The notes beneath the pieces were generated by a model that searched no databases, was not told the origin of the DNA, and was given only the letters and a program-made list of their open reading frames with translations. Shown in pieces: positions 42,114 through 52,458 of a DNA stretch of 64,000 bases. The stretch covers positions 218,957 to 282,956 of the forward strand of contig CALLJK010000009.1 of the NCBI GenBank assembly GCA_938091745.1, given 5' to 3'. Within the stretch, counting starts at the first letter, position 1. Each line of letters opens with the position of its first letter. The stretch is from Candidatus Bipolaricaulota bacterium (lineage in GTDB: Bacteria; Bipolaricaulota; Bipolaricaulia; RBG-16-55-9; DRXL01). Made by a program: the position numbers and the translations under genes.

Positions 42114-44528
42114 TTATTTCACCGCCCTCCGCGCACGGCGCGGCTTGCGCGTGTCTTCGGAGATCTCCTTGAGACACTCGGCGAACTCGCGCAGTCTCTG
42201 GTCTACTAAATAATTGATTGTGCCCTCGGGGAACTTCCCGTCGCGCCCGCGCTCCCCCGCCGGCGCTCCCGTCAGAATCTCTATGCCCTCATCTATGGTG
42301 CTCACTGCCCAAATATGAAATTTCTTGGCACGCACAGCTTCGACCACGTCCTCACGGAGCATGAGGTTCTGCACGTTGCTCTTGGGGATGAGCACCCCTT
42401 GCTCGCCCGTCAGCCCCTTGACTTTACAAACGTCAAAGAACCCCTCGATCTTCTCGTTGACCCCGCCAATCGCTTGGACTTCCCCATGTTGATTGACCGA
42501 CCCTGTGACAGCGATTCCCTGCTTGATCGGCACTCCCGACAGCGCCGACAAGAGCGCATAGAGTTCTGTTGACGAAGCGCTGTCGCCTTCGACCCCTTCA
42601 TAGCTCTGCTCAAAGACTAATTTCGCTGTGAGCGTTAAGGGCTTGTCTTGCGCGTACTTCTGCGCCAAGTACCCGCTCAAGATCAAGACGCCCTTAGAGT
42701 GAATTGGTCCGCCCAGCTCGACCTCGCGCTCGATGTCTATAATGCCTTCGCGTCCTGCTCCCACGCTCGCCGTGATGCGACTAGGCTTGCCAAAGACATA
42801 ATCTCCAAGACTGATCACAGAAAGCCCATTGACTTGCCCGACAGCTGCGCCTTCAGTGTCGATGAGCAGCGTGCCCCGCGCGATCATCTCTTGGATGCGC
42901 TCTTGAATGAGATTGGAGCGATAGACCTTCTCTTCTAGGGCTTTTTGCACATGTCGTGCGCTGATGTGTGAAGAATTCTCTTGCAATGCCCAATAGTTGG
43001 CTTCCCGAATGACATCGGCGATGGCGCCAAAGTGCGTGGAGAGCTTCTGCTGGTCTTCAGCTAAGCGCGCCGCGTGCTCCAGGAGCTTCGCTACGGCTGC
43101 GCTATCCAAGTGCTTCAGACGCTCCTTCTGGCAGAACGTGCAAAGAAACTTCAAAAAGTCTTGGATGTTCTCCGGTGTGCAATCCATGCGGGTATCGAAG
43201 TCGGCCTTGACTTTAAAGAGCTCGGGAAACTCTTCATCGAACGCATGAAGCAGATAGTAGAAGATCGGTGGCCCCACCAGCACAACTTTGACGTCAAGGG
43301 GGATAGGCTGCGGGCGCAGGCTCTTTGTTGCTAGAAAGCCCAAGCGCTCGCCCAGCTCCTCGATGAAGATCTCGCGGCTGCGCAGGGCGCGCTTCAGCCC
43401 GTCCCAGCTCAAGAGATTTCTCAAGACGTCTTCAATGGGCAGGACTAAATAGCCCCCGTTGGCGCGGTGGAGCGAGCCAGCTTTGATCATAGTGAAGTCT
43501 GTGTAGAGCGCACCGAATTGCGTCTCTTTCTCGATGCGCCCAAATAAGTTGTGATAAACGGGGTTGAGCTCGACGATCACCGGGGCTCCCTGCTGCTTGC
43601 TGTTGTCCACCAAGACGTTGACGAAATACTTTCGGAAGGGAAGTTCTTTAGCCCAAGGTGGCATCTCGCCCTCAGATTTCTGCTCGCCCTTGAACAGCTC
43701 GATGTTCTCCAGAATATCTTTTTGCACAGCGTCCAGATACTCTAGGACTTCCCGAAGATCTCTGTATTTTTCGCGTAGGTCGTCTATCAAGCCGCCGACC
43801 ATGTAGAGCGCGACTTTTTGGTCGAGTTCGTGGAGCTTCTCTTGCGCGGTCTTCTCGAGCGTACGGATCTCTTTCATCGCCGTCTTGAGGTCTTCTTGGA
43901 GGGCGTCGCGGCGACGCTGGATGTCTTCTTTCGCAGCTTGGGGAAGGGCCTGAAATTCTGCATCGCTTAAGGGCCGCCCGCCCAGCACTGGGAGAATGAG
44001 AATCCCAAAGGGCGCGGCTTGGAGCATAAACCCGGCTTGGGCCGCGCGCTCCTGCACGCGATTGATCACAGCTTCGCGCTGCTTGTTAAAATTCTTCATG
44101 ATCTCGTCGCGTTGGGCGTTATACTCTTCACTCTCGAAGACTTTCGGTAGCTCGCGCCGCACGTGCTCGATGAGATTCTTCATATCGTGGGCCAATCGCG
44201 ATCCCCATCCTGGGGGAAGACGCAGCGCCTTGGGCTGATAAGGGTCGTCGAAGTTATTCACATAGCACCAGTCCGGGGGCGTCTCTTTCTGACGCGCCAG
44301 TTCTTCAAGAAACGATTTGACTGCGGTCATCTTGCCGATACCTGGTGGACCGGCAACGTAGATATTGAAGCCGAGCTCTTGAATACCTAGCCCAAACTTC
44401 AGGGCTGACACGGCGCGCTTCTGCCCGATGATCCCCTCTAACGGGGGAATATTCTCCGTAGACTCGATCCCAAGCTCTCGGGGATCGAACGTGCGACGCA
44501 ACTGCTCTGGGGCAAGCTCGTGGGCCAT
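42114..44528 (-). CDS. Lon-like ATP-dependent protease (AAA + Lon catalytic domain)
   Basis: 804 residues from ATG 44528. An N-terminal P-loop (AGPPGIGKMTAVKSFLEE) and a long coiled-coil insertion precede the ATPase core. The C-terminal Lon protease domain holds the Ser (GDSASSTELYAL, near 650) and Lys (GGVNEKIEGF, near 692) dyad. This is the Lon-related (AAA_32/LonB-like) family. A GTG at 44540 overlaps the preceding stop, but the ATG has a better-spaced GGAGAG. It is the third gene of the clp-SDH-lon operon. Confidence 0.88.
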   Translation of the reverse strand: MAHELAPEQLRRTFDPRELGIESTENIPPLEGIIGQKRAVSALKFGLGIQELGFNIYVAGPPGIGKMTAVKSFLEELARQKETPPDWCYVNNFDDPYQPKALRLPPGWGSRLAHDMKNLIEHVRRELPKVFESEEYNAQRDEIMKNFNKQREAVINRVQERAAQAGFMLQAAPFGILILPVLGGRPLSDAEFQALPQAAKEDIQRRRDALQEDLKTAMKEIRTLEKTAQEKLHELDQKVALYMVGGLIDDLREKYRDLREVLEYLDAVQKDILENIELFKGEQKSEGEMPPWAKELPFRKYFVNVLVDNSKQQGAPVIVELNPVYHNLFGRIEKETQFGALYTDFTMIKAGSLHRANGGYLVLPIEDVLRNLLSWDGLKRALRSREIFIEELGERLGFLATKSLRPQPIPLDVKVVLVGPPIFYYLLHAFDEEFPELFKVKADFDTRMDCTPENIQDFLKFLCTFCQKERLKHLDSAAVAKLLEHAARLAEDQQKLSTHFGAIADVIREANYWALQENSSHISARHVQKALEEKVYRSNLIQERIQEMIARGTLLIDTEGAAVGQVNGLSVISLGDYVFGKPSRITASVGAGREGIIDIEREVELGGPIHSKGVLILSGYLAQKYAQDKPLTLTAKLVFEQSYEGVEGDSASSTELYALLSALSGVPIKQGIAVTGSVNQHGEVQAIGGVNEKIEGFFDVCKVKGLTGEQGVLIPKSNVQNLMLREDVVEAVRAKKFHIWAVSTIDEGIEILTGAPAGERGRDGKFPEGTINYLVDQRLREFAECLKEISEDTRKPRRARRAVK

Positions 44529-44536
44529 GCTTCGGG

Positions 44537-45385
44537 TCACTCTCCTTGGCGACGATGCTCAGAACCTCTCTCCCTGTAGCGCGGGATAGGGAGATACTCC
44601 ACACCCGGTTGATGGCGCACCGGTTGGGGATAGAGTGCCATCAAGTGCAAGAACTCTTTGGGAATATCACAACGCACCCGCAGCCCAAGCTCCTTCGCTT
44701 GCTCATAGGTGATCGGGTAATCATGAGTCCAGCGGCCCTCGGAGAGTTTTCGAGCCAGCTCCCGGGCTTGCTCTGCAGGATAGCGCCCCGCCAGAAGTTC
44801 ATAGACAGCATCTTGGAGTTGCTGGACTGCCTTGCGCGCGACATCAGCTAAGATCAGGGTTTGATCGTCGACTTCACTGAGGGGCTTCTTCTCGATAACA
44901 GCGAGCAGCGACGCTGCCGGATACTGACCGATCTGGGGATCGACTGGCCCCAAGACGGCATGCGGACTCATAATGATCTCATCAGCGGCAAGCGCGATGA
45001 GCGTCCCGCCGGACATCGCGTAGTGGGGCACGATAACACGGGTGCCTCCCGGATGGCGGCGCAACGCCCGCGCGATCTGCAGCGATGCCAGCACTAATCC
45101 CCCAGGCGTGTGCAAGACAAGATCAATGGGGACTTGGGGATCAGTCAGCTCGATAGCTCTCAAGACTTCTTCAGAGTCGGTCACATCGATGTAGCGCATA
45201 ATGGGGAAGCCTAAAAGCCCCATGCTTTCTTGACGGTGTACCAAGACGATAACACGGGAGCCGCGTTGGTGCTCGATCCGTTCAATCCAGCGTTGGCGCT
45301 CCCATTCGAGCATACGGCGCTGGAGCGCCGGCTGCACCATCGTGAAGAAGATCAGCGCAAACCACAAGAGCGAGAGAACATCCAT
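44537..45385 (-). CDS. SDH-type membrane serine protease (ClpP fold)
   Basis: 282 residues. An N-terminal membrane helix (about 4-21) and a ClpP/crotonase-like protease domain of the SDH (serine dehydrogenase proteinase) family. HTPGG (92-96), nucleophile S125 in AMSGGT and GPVDPQ (147-152) match the catalytic core. Its ATG overlaps the Clp ATPase stop (TGATG). The active site probably faces the cytoplasm, allowing partnership with the neighbouring unfoldase. Confidence 0.85.
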   Translation of the reverse strand: MDVLSLLWFALIFFTMVQPALQRRMLEWERQRWIERIEHQRGSRVIVLVHRQESMGLLGFPIMRYIDVTDSEEVLRAIELTDPQVPIDLVLHTPGGLVLASLQIARALRRHPGGTRVIVPHYAMSGGTLIALAADEIIMSPHAVLGPVDPQIGQYPAASLLAVIEKKPLSEVDDQTLILADVARKAVQQLQDAVYELLAGRYPAEQARELARKLSEGRWTHDYPITYEQAKELGLRVRCDIPKEFLHLMALYPQPVRHQPGVEYLPIPRYRERGSEHRRQGE

Positions 45386-48054
45386 CAGTTCTTGACCTCC
45401 ACGGGAACTTTCTCGATCACGACTTTGTGGGAATCAGCGTCATAACCCACCTTCACGGTGTCGCCGGCGTGGAGTGCCCCTTGCAAGAGGGCGCTGGAAA
45501 GCTCCGTCTCGACTTCGCTGCGGATCCTGCGCTTGAGCTCTCGTGCCCCAAACTCCGGTTGATACCCCACCTCGGCCAAGTGATTGATAAGCGACTCGTC
45601 CCATAGCGATGTAATCCCTTGCTCCGCGAGCATCTGAGCAACTTTCTGCAGCTGGAGCTTGACAATCTCACGAATCTGCTCTTGGGTGAGCGCATGGAAG
45701 ACAATGATCTCATCGATGCGATTGAGAAACTCTGGACGGAAGTGGCGACGCAACACGACCATGAGCTCTTCTTTGAGGGCGTCGTAGCTGCGCTTGTACT
45801 CTTCGGGAAGGGTCAAATTGCGCTGGATGATCTCGCTGCCCAAGTTACTTGTGGCAATGATGATGGTGTTGGTGAAATCAACCGTGCGGCCCTTGCCGTC
45901 GGTCAGGCGCCCTTCGTCGAAGACTTGCAAGAGAATATTATGTACGTCAGGATGGGCTTTTTCGATCTCATCTAAGAGAATGACGCTATAGGGTCGGCGG
46001 CGGACGCGCTCGGTGAGCTGGCCGCCCTCTTCATAGCCGACGTACCCCGGTGGCGCCCCAATTAGGCGCGCCACGCTGTGGCGCTCCATATACTCAGACA
46101 TATCAATGCGGATGACCGCATCTTCGTCGCCGAAGACAGCCCACGCTAACGCTTTTGCCAGCTCGGTCTTGCCCACGCCTGTAGGCCCTAAGAAGAGAAA
46201 CGTCGCAATGGGGCGGTTCTTCTCTTTGAGCCCCGCTCGTGCCAGCCGGATCGCGTTGCTCACCGCGCGAATCGCTTCATCTTGGCCGACGACGCGCTCG
46301 TGTAATTTCTCTTCTAAGTGTAAGAGCTTATCGCGCTCTTCAACCGTGAGCTCGCTCACGGGGATGCCCGTCAGCTTGGAGATAATCTCCGCGATGTGTT
46401 CAGCGCGCACCTCGGCAGATCCAGAGGCGACTGCTTTCTTCCAGCGTTCGGTCGCCTCGGCCAGCTCTTGCTCTTTGGCCTTGATCTGAGCTTCGATCTC
46501 TTGAGCTTTATCGAAGTGCTTGCGGCTCGATGCGTACTCTTGCTCGCGCTTGAGTTGTTGGATCTGGGCTTCGAGTTCATGCAGTTCTGCCGGGCGCGAC
46601 GTCGACGCGATACGCACCCGTGCTGCTGCTTGATCTAACAGATCGATCGCTTTGTCGGGCAAGAAGCGATTGGTAATATAACGATCTGATAATTGTGCGG
46701 CAGCGATGATCGCCTCATCAGAGATCTTCACTTTGTGATGCGCTTCGAAACGGTCGCGCAGCCCGTACAGAATGGAGATCGTCTGATCGACTGTGGGCTC
46801 GGCGACGAAGACCGGCTGGAAGCGCCGCTCAAGCGCTGCGTCTTTTTCGATATATTTCTGATACTCGCTGAGCGTCGTCGCGCCAATGAGATGGAGCTCG
46901 CCGCGGGCGAGCGCGGGCTTGAAGGCGTTCGCGATGTCCATTCCACCCTCGCCGACAGCCCCAGCGCCCACAATCGTGTGCACTTCGTCAATGAAGATGA
47001 TCAATTCGTCTTGGTGCGCGATGATCTCATCCAAGACGTGCTTGACGCGCTCTTCGAGCTCGCCGCGGTACTTGGAGCCCGCGATCAGCGAGTTTATATT
47101 TAGCTCGACGAGTCTTTTGTTGCGCAGGCTTTCGGGGACCTCGCCCTTGACGATGCGCTGCGCTAAGCCCTCAACGATAGCAGTCTTGCCCACCCCAGGC
47201 TCCCCGATCAAGACGGGGTTGTTCTTCTTGCGCCGCGAGAGGATTTCTATCACAGTTTCGATCTCTTTAGAGCGCCCGATGACGGGATCGAGCTTGCCTT
47301 GGCGGGCCAGCTCTGTTAGATCGCGCGAGTATTTATCGAGCGTTGGGGTGGTTGAGACGCGCTGGACACGGCCCTCTTCGCTGCCCTTGCCCACGACTTT
47401 GACAGTCTGCTGGCGCAGGGCTTGTGGGGTCAGCCCGTACTTGCGCAAGAGGTCCCCGGCCAGGCCATCTTGCTCTTCAAGAAGCCCGATGAGCAGGTGC
47501 TCTGGACCCACGTAGCTATGGCCCAGATCACGCGATGCTAAGAACGCGAGCTCCAGGGCGCTCTTCACGCGCGGCGAGACGCTGAGACGAACGGTCTGGC
47601 CCTTCTCAGCTTGAAACGTGCCTCGCGGCGCGTTGTGTTCAATGTAGCCCTTGATATCTTGTGGCGAGATCTTGAATTGTCTCAAGATCTCTTGAACGAC
47701 CTCGCTCTCCATGAGCGCATAGAGCACGTGTTCGGTGTCGACCTCGTCTTTGTTGAAATCGACAGCAGTTTGTGCGGCTTGTTGTAGCAGTTCTTTGGCG
47801 TGCTGGCTCAAATACGCGTCGATGTCGACGGCTTCGCGGTCGCGGTGCCAGGATGCTCTCGGCTCGCCAAAGAAATCCTCCCAGAGTCCTCGGCCAAAGA
47901 GCGACTCTAACGGGGAGAAGAGTTCTTGCTCGCGGCGCAGCCGCTCGTAGTCTCTTGAGCAGAGATGGAGTATCTCGTGTTGGCCATCACGGGTGATGCT
48001 CACTTGGACTGTCGCCGGTCGAATGCCGCAGATGTCACACAGTCTCGTAGCCAT
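45385..48054 (-). CDS. ClpC-like AAA+ unfoldase with N-terminal zinc-finger-like motif
   Basis: 889 residues. N-terminal CDIC...LC (C6, C9, C32, with D35 as a possible fourth ligand) precedes a Clp N domain (about 70-210). D1 has Walker A GEPGVGKT and Walker [10 protein letters not shown]; a short M region with a UVR-like coiled coil follows; D2 has GPTGVGKTE and [11 protein letters not shown]. The D2 region where ClpA/ClpC carry the [LIV]GF ClpP-docking loop ([19 protein letters not shown]) lacks it, resembling ClpB instead. It therefore may work with another protease, such as the SDH protein downstream. Confidence 0.9.
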   Translation of the reverse strand: MATRLCDICGIRPATVQVSITRDGQHEILHLCSRDYERLRREQELFSPLESLFGRGLWEDFFGEPRASWHRDREAVDIDAYLSQHAKELLQQAAQTAVDFNKDEVDTEHVLYALMESEVVQEILRQFKISPQDIKGYIEHNAPRGTFQAEKGQTVRLSVSPRVKSALELAFLASRDLGHSYVGPEHLLIGLLEEQDGLAGDLLRKYGLTPQALRQQTVKVVGKGSEEGRVQRVSTTPTLDKYSRDLTELARQGKLDPVIGRSKEIETVIEILSRRKKNNPVLIGEPGVGKTAIVEGLAQRIVKGEVPESLRNKRLVELNINSLIAGSKYRGELEERVKHVLDEIIAHQDELIIFIDEVHTIVGAGAVGEGGMDIANAFKPALARGELHLIGATTLSEYQKYIEKDAALERRFQPVFVAEPTVDQTISILYGLRDRFEAHHKVKISDEAIIAAAQLSDRYITNRFLPDKAIDLLDQAAARVRIASTSRPAELHELEAQIQQLKREQEYASSRKHFDKAQEIEAQIKAKEQELAEATERWKKAVASGSAEVRAEHIAEIISKLTGIPVSELTVEERDKLLHLEEKLHERVVGQDEAIRAVSNAIRLARAGLKEKNRPIATFLFLGPTGVGKTELAKALAWAVFGDEDAVIRIDMSEYMERHSVARLIGAPPGYVGYEEGGQLTERVRRRPYSVILLDEIEKAHPDVHNILLQVFDEGRLTDGKGRTVDFTNTIIIATSNLGSEIIQRNLTLPEEYKRSYDALKEELMVVLRRHFRPEFLNRIDEIIVFHALTQEQIREIVKLQLQKVAQMLAEQGITSLWDESLINHLAEVGYQPEFGARELKRRIRSEVETELSSALLQGALHAGDTVKVGYDADSHKVVIEKVPVEVKN

Positions 48055-48085
48055 TCAGATCCCTTCCCAGTGCTTAGGATGCATA

Positions 48086-48114
48086 ATGATAGAGCGAGCG
48101 AGATACCCTTGCAA
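48086..48114 (-). promoter_or_regulatory. Promoter of the clp-SDH-lon operon
   Basis: Minus strand: -35 TTGCAA (48114-48109), 17-base spacer, -10 TATCAT (48091-48086). No CIRCE or CtsR-like site seen. Confidence 0.68.
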
Positions 48115-48138
48115 CTGCAGCAAAGCCCTTCCACCTGA

Positions 48139-48188
48139 GGCCCTCACCTACCTACGGGAGAGGGGTGCCTGTAAGGGCGAGGTGAGGG
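48139..48188 (-). repeat. Palindromic element, family B, shortened
   Basis: 50 bp between the VIT1 stop and the clp promoter. Outer arms GGCCCTCACC/GGTGAGGG are kept, and CTACGGGAGAGGGGTGCC is present, but the opposite inner arm is missing. It is a degraded copy. Confidence 0.75.
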
Positions 48189-48195
48189 ACATTGC

Positions 48196-49287
48196 TCATA
48201 AATGTTCAATGAGCATTCCTACAAAGTACCCGACGATCGCGACCCCAAGACCAACTAAGAACATGTCCAGCCCGCTGCGAAACGCTCCCCGTCCCGTGAA
48301 GAGGCTGCGCGCGGCCCCCACAGCAAAGTGCGAGAGCATACTGATCGTAAACGACGTCCAGATCTCGACTGGGCCGCTGCCGAAGAAGAACGGCAAGACG
48401 GGAATCAGCGCCCCGAACGCCGTCGCCGTTCCCGTCAAGATGCCCTCACGGATAGGGGAGCCCAGCTCCGGCGAGATCCCTAGCTCTTCGCGGGCCTTCT
48501 CTTGCAGCGCGATCTGCGGATCGGCCATCACTTGCATAGCAGCTTGCCGCGCGGCTTCTGCAGGCATCCCCTTGGCTTCGTAGAGCAACGCTAATTCTTC
48601 AGCTTCGACCTCGGGCATGAGCTGAATCTCTTCGCGCTCCAGCTCGATCTCGTGTTGGTAGACTTCTTGCTCGCTCTTGGCGGCTAAGTACCCGCTCGAG
48701 CCCATCGAAAGCGCGTCAGCGACTAAGCCCGCTAAGCCCGAAAGCACGATAAATTCGTGCACTTGCGCGCCGAGCACGCCCATCACCAGCCCGAAGTTCG
48801 CTGTTAAACCGTCGTTGAACCCGTAGACGACGTTGCGCAGAAAGCCTCCAGATTCCATGCGGTGCCACGGCTCGCCGCCGCTGCCAGCGAGGTTCATCAA
48901 TGTCTCGGCGTGGACCGCCTCGTCGCGCGCGACTTGCTGAGAGACCTTTGCGGCTTCGCTTGACAGGGTGCTCGATTTTTCTTTGAGATAGTTTTTCACT
49001 TCGCCGGCCTCGTCGACGATGCGCAGCTTGAGTACAGTAGCCGCGCCGCCACGCCGCGCCATCCAGCCCAAGAGTCGTGCCCGCAGCCCCGGACGAAATT
49101 CCCCCACACGCACCCCTTGGTCAGCTAAGAGCTTGGCGAAACTCTGCTGGTGCTGCAGCTCCACGTCGGCGAGCTTGAGATAGATCTTCTTGCGCCGCGC
49201 ATCAGACTCAACATCAGCTAAGATCTTATACAGATACGCTGACTCCCCTTCGTCCTGCCAATGCGCGAGGAGACGCTTGGTGTCCAT
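48196..49287 (-). CDS. Ferritin-like domain fused to VIT1/CCC1 transporter (MbfA-like)
   Basis: 363 residues. The N-terminal part (1-145) is a rubrerythrin/ferritin-like four-helix domain with Glu/His metal motifs (VELQHQ, DEAVHAE). The C-terminal part has the VIT1 fold: FNDGLTANFGLVMGVLGA and five helices with acidic insertion. MbfA proteins export iron and bind it through the ferritin domain. GAGGTG precedes the ATG. It is the last gene of the CoA-metabolism operon or an independent gene. Confidence 0.86.
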   Translation of the reverse strand: MDTKRLLAHWQDEGESAYLYKILADVESDARRKKIYLKLADVELQHQQSFAKLLADQGVRVGEFRPGLRARLLGWMARRGGAATVLKLRIVDEAGEVKNYLKEKSSTLSSEAAKVSQQVARDEAVHAETLMNLAGSGGEPWHRMESGGFLRNVVYGFNDGLTANFGLVMGVLGAQVHEFIVLSGLAGLVADALSMGSSGYLAAKSEQEVYQHEIELEREEIQLMPEVEAEELALLYEAKGMPAEAARQAAMQVMADPQIALQEKAREELGISPELGSPIREGILTGTATAFGALIPVLPFFFGSGPVEIWTSFTISMLSHFAVGAARSLFTGRGAFRSGLDMFLVGLGVAIVGYFVGMLIEHL

Positions 49288-49295
49288 AGCCTAAT

Positions 49296-50333
49296 TCACC
49301 TCATCAGTCTTGCGAGATCAACATAGTTACGCACAAGGTGTTCGAGAAGTGCTATCTTATCAATGGCATCCTTGGTGAGCAAGGGCTCAATCGCTTCGAT
49401 GCGCTTTGCTGTCTCATACGTATCATACGGGACAAGCAAGAGCGGGATATTGCGCTCGGCTGCAAGTGAGATGACGTTGGCCGGAGGCACGATGTTGTTC
49501 GTGAGCACAATACCAGAAGTGTTGCTTTCGAGAGCTGCTACGATCATATCGCTGCGGTCGCCACTAGTGATAATAAGCTTGTTCTCTTGAGCAAAAGCGG
49601 GATGGCGCATCGCAGCTTGAGCTGACATTGCGCCAATGAAGACCTGCTTGACGACGCGCCGCAGCCCACCCTCCCCCGCGATCACTTTCGCAAAGAGATC
49701 TTCAGCAAGATGCCCCATCTCCAACGTCGTCAGCTCTGCGCAGTAGGGAATGACCCCTAACAGATTCACCCCGAGAGCTGCAATCTCAGCTTCATGAGCG
49801 CTCCGGAAGTCCTGGACGTGAGGGACCTTATTGACGATCACGCCCCACAGCTCGACCCCTTCTCTGCGAGTCTGTTTGTATGCAGAGACTATATCATCGA
49901 GGATCGTCCCTTCGTCTCCAGCAGCAATGAGCACTAGCGGCGCTTGCAAGTACTGAGCAAGCGAGAGCACATCGATATGGACGGAGATACCGTAATTCAG
50001 ATCCCTGCCGCCTTCAACAAAGAGCATCTCTTTTCCAGACTCAACGCGAGTAACAGACTGCAACACTCGCTCGCGGATGCCTGTCTGGTCGTACATATAT
50101 CGCAGCTTGGCGTGATCGAACCCAATGCTCAAGTCATCGGGATTATCCGTCAGCCCGAAGATATTGGTCATGAGAGCCGAATCATAGTCCCATAGGCGCT
50201 TCTTGCGATAGAGCAAGCGATCCCCAAAGGGCTTCATATACCCCAAGGGCTTGCTGAGAGCCCTCCCCAATCCCACAATGAAGCTCGTCTTGCCCGCGCC
50301 CTTGCGCATTGAAGCGACAATCAATCTCTTCAT
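49296..50333 (-). CDS. DRTGG/BioD-like P-loop ATPase (Pta N-terminal-domain-like)
   Basis: 345 residues. BioD-type P-loop (RKGAGKTSFIVGLG), an extended dethiobiotin-synthetase-like ATPase domain and a C-terminal DRTGG-type domain (IITSGDRSDMIVAAL). The fold matches the N-terminal half of large phosphotransacetylases, which is regulatory. It lies directly downstream of an ADP-forming acyl-CoA synthetase, so it may sense or regulate acyl-CoA metabolism. Confidence 0.8.
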   Translation of the reverse strand: MKRLIVASMRKGAGKTSFIVGLGRALSKPLGYMKPFGDRLLYRKKRLWDYDSALMTNIFGLTDNPDDLSIGFDHAKLRYMYDQTGIRERVLQSVTRVESGKEMLFVEGGRDLNYGISVHIDVLSLAQYLQAPLVLIAAGDEGTILDDIVSAYKQTRREGVELWGVIVNKVPHVQDFRSAHEAEIAALGVNLLGVIPYCAELTTLEMGHLAEDLFAKVIAGEGGLRRVVKQVFIGAMSAQAAMRHPAFAQENKLIITSGDRSDMIVAALESNTSGIVLTNNIVPPANVISLAAERNIPLLLVPYDTYETAKRIEAIEPLLTKDAIDKIALLEHLVRNYVDLARLMR

Positions 50334-50346
50334 AGCTTCAGCCTCC

Positions 50347-52458
50347 CTAAGCTAAGAGAACCCGCGCATCGACAGCAACGCTACCACGCCCATGCTCATA
50401 GACGATCAACGGGTTGATCTCGATGTCGGAGATCTGCTCGCTCGCCAGCAAGAGCGAGCCCACCCGAAGGAGCACGTCAATGACCATATCAATATCGCGC
50501 TTCTCCTCTCCGCGCACCCCCAACAATAACGGATATGATTTGAGCTCTTTGAGCATATCGATAGCGTCTTGTCGGCCGATTGGCAACGCCCGGAACGAGA
50601 CGTCCTTCATCACTTCGACATAGATGCCCCCCAGGCCGACCATGAGAATTGGCCCAAATGATGGGTCTCTGCGAGCCCCGATGATGATCTGCATCCCTGA
50701 AGCTACTTGCTGCGAGACCTCGATCCCATCAATAACAGCATTGGGCTTATAAGCGCGACAATTGTGCAGAATCGCGCCGTAGGCGTCTGCGACTTCTTGA
50801 GGGTTGCCGAGATCGAGCGCGACCCCACCTACATCGCTCTTATGTAAGATATCTCGAGAGACGACTTTCAAAACTACAGGGTAGCCGATCTCGTCAGCGG
50901 AGCGCACGGCTTCGTCGAGCGTGCGCGCGATAGCACTCTTCGGCACAGGAATATGAGCGATGCGCAAGAGCTGCTGAGCTTCATGAGCCAGCAAGAATGC
51001 CCGGTGCTCGCGCCGCGCTGCTTCTAAGACTCTCTCAATAGCTTTCGTGTCGATCTCCAGAGTTTGAGAGAGTTCTTCAGGCTGAGAACGATAGCGATAG
51101 TGTGTATACAGAGCCCCGAGGCACGCGACGGCCTCTGTGACATCGGCGAAGATGGGCACGCCCCGGCGCCGGAGCATCTCAGTAAGTTGCTCGACCTTCT
51201 CGCCGCCGAGCGCTGAGAAGACCACAGGCTTACCCGCCTCTTGGAATGCGTGGAAATTCCCTTCGATCATGGGCTCAAACGACGCGACGTCGAAGAGCGC
51301 GGTTTCGCAATAAAGCGCGAGCACAGCGTGAATGGTTTCGCTATGTCGCGCTGCTTCTAATGCCCGGTTATAGTGTTCAGCTGTCGCTTGGCCTGTCAGA
51401 TCTATAGGGTTTTTCGTCGAGCCGAACTCTGGGGTCAGTGGGGCAAAGATCTTCTCGAGAATCTGAAGATCGTCGTACAGCTCGACGGAATACGTTTCAC
51501 ACGCGTCGGTGGCGATGACACCGATGCCCCCGCCATTGGTGATAATGACCGTCTCTGCTCCCTGAGGAAGAACTGAGATTGCTAGGAACTTGCACCAATT
51601 GAATGCTTCTTGAATGCTTGAGGCGCGTAGGACGCCGCATTGTCTCATAATCGCATCGAAGACCTCAGTAGCGCCGGCAAGCGATCCCGTATGCGATGCA
51701 GCCGCAATAGCTCCGCGCCTGGAGCGCCCTGCTTTTATGACTATCACGGGCTTCTCTTTGGAAGCGCGCTTGAGAACTTGGACGAGGCGAGCGCCGTTCT
51801 TCACCCCTTCGATGTACATTAAGATCACGCGCGTCTCCCGGTGCGGCACGAGATACTCTAACAGATCGGCTTCATCGATGTCAGCTTTGTTCCCTACAGA
51901 GATAATCGCTGACAGTCCCATGCTCTCCGCAGCTGCCTTGCCGATCATGGCCACGCCCAGGGCGCCGCTCTGGGTGACGATAGCAACGTTGCCCTTAGGA
52001 ATATCTCTAGGGCCAAAGCTCGCATTGAGCGACGGAGTCACAGAATAGAGACCGAAGATATTTGGGCCAAGCACGCGCATCCCATGTTCACGGGCATACG
52101 CCACAATCTTGCGTTCTTCTTCTAAATTCCCGACTTCAGAGAACCCCGAAGAGATGATAGGCACGAATTTGACCCCGTGGGCCGCGCACTCTTGCACCGT
52201 CTGGAAGACGGCTTTTGCCGGCACGACAACCAGCGCAACGTCGATCTCGTCGGGGATGTCGTGCACGCTGGGATAGACGCGAAGCCCGAGGATCTCTCCG
52301 CCCTTGGGGTTAATGGGAAAGACTTTTCCGACATAGCCGTTGGTGACTATATTCTGCACGATCTTGTAGCCGATCTTGTTCGGGTCAAGCGACGCCCCAA
52401 TGACGGCGACGGCCCGGGGCTCAAAGAGCCGTTTTATATCTGGTGTATGAGTGCTCAT
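50347..52458 (-). CDS. ADP-forming acetate/acyl-CoA ligase, fused alpha-beta
   Basis: 703 residues. The N-terminal CoA-binding domain (GASLDPNKIGYKI) and the succinyl-CoA-ligase-like domain (phosphohistidine in AASHTGSLAGA, near 255) are followed by an ATP-grasp domain (about 480-700). The enzyme makes ATP from acetyl-CoA (or another acyl-CoA) plus ADP and phosphate. It overlaps the CoA-transferase gene by ATGA, which suggests a coupled module for acid and CoA exchange with energy conservation. Confidence 0.9.
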   Translation of the reverse strand: MSTHTPDIKRLFEPRAVAVIGASLDPNKIGYKIVQNIVTNGYVGKVFPINPKGGEILGLRVYPSVHDIPDEIDVALVVVPAKAVFQTVQECAAHGVKFVPIISSGFSEVGNLEEERKIVAYAREHGMRVLGPNIFGLYSVTPSLNASFGPRDIPKGNVAIVTQSGALGVAMIGKAAAESMGLSAIISVGNKADIDEADLLEYLVPHRETRVILMYIEGVKNGARLVQVLKRASKEKPVIVIKAGRSRRGAIAAASHTGSLAGATEVFDAIMRQCGVLRASSIQEAFNWCKFLAISVLPQGAETVIITNGGGIGVIATDACETYSVELYDDLQILEKIFAPLTPEFGSTKNPIDLTGQATAEHYNRALEAARHSETIHAVLALYCETALFDVASFEPMIEGNFHAFQEAGKPVVFSALGGEKVEQLTEMLRRRGVPIFADVTEAVACLGALYTHYRYRSQPEELSQTLEIDTKAIERVLEAARREHRAFLLAHEAQQLLRIAHIPVPKSAIARTLDEAVRSADEIGYPVVLKVVSRDILHKSDVGGVALDLGNPQEVADAYGAILHNCRAYKPNAVIDGIEVSQQVASGMQIIIGARRDPSFGPILMVGLGGIYVEVMKDVSFRALPIGRQDAIDMLKELKSYPLLLGVRGEEKRDIDMVIDVLLRVGSLLLASEQISDIEINPLIVYEHGRGSVAVDARVLLA

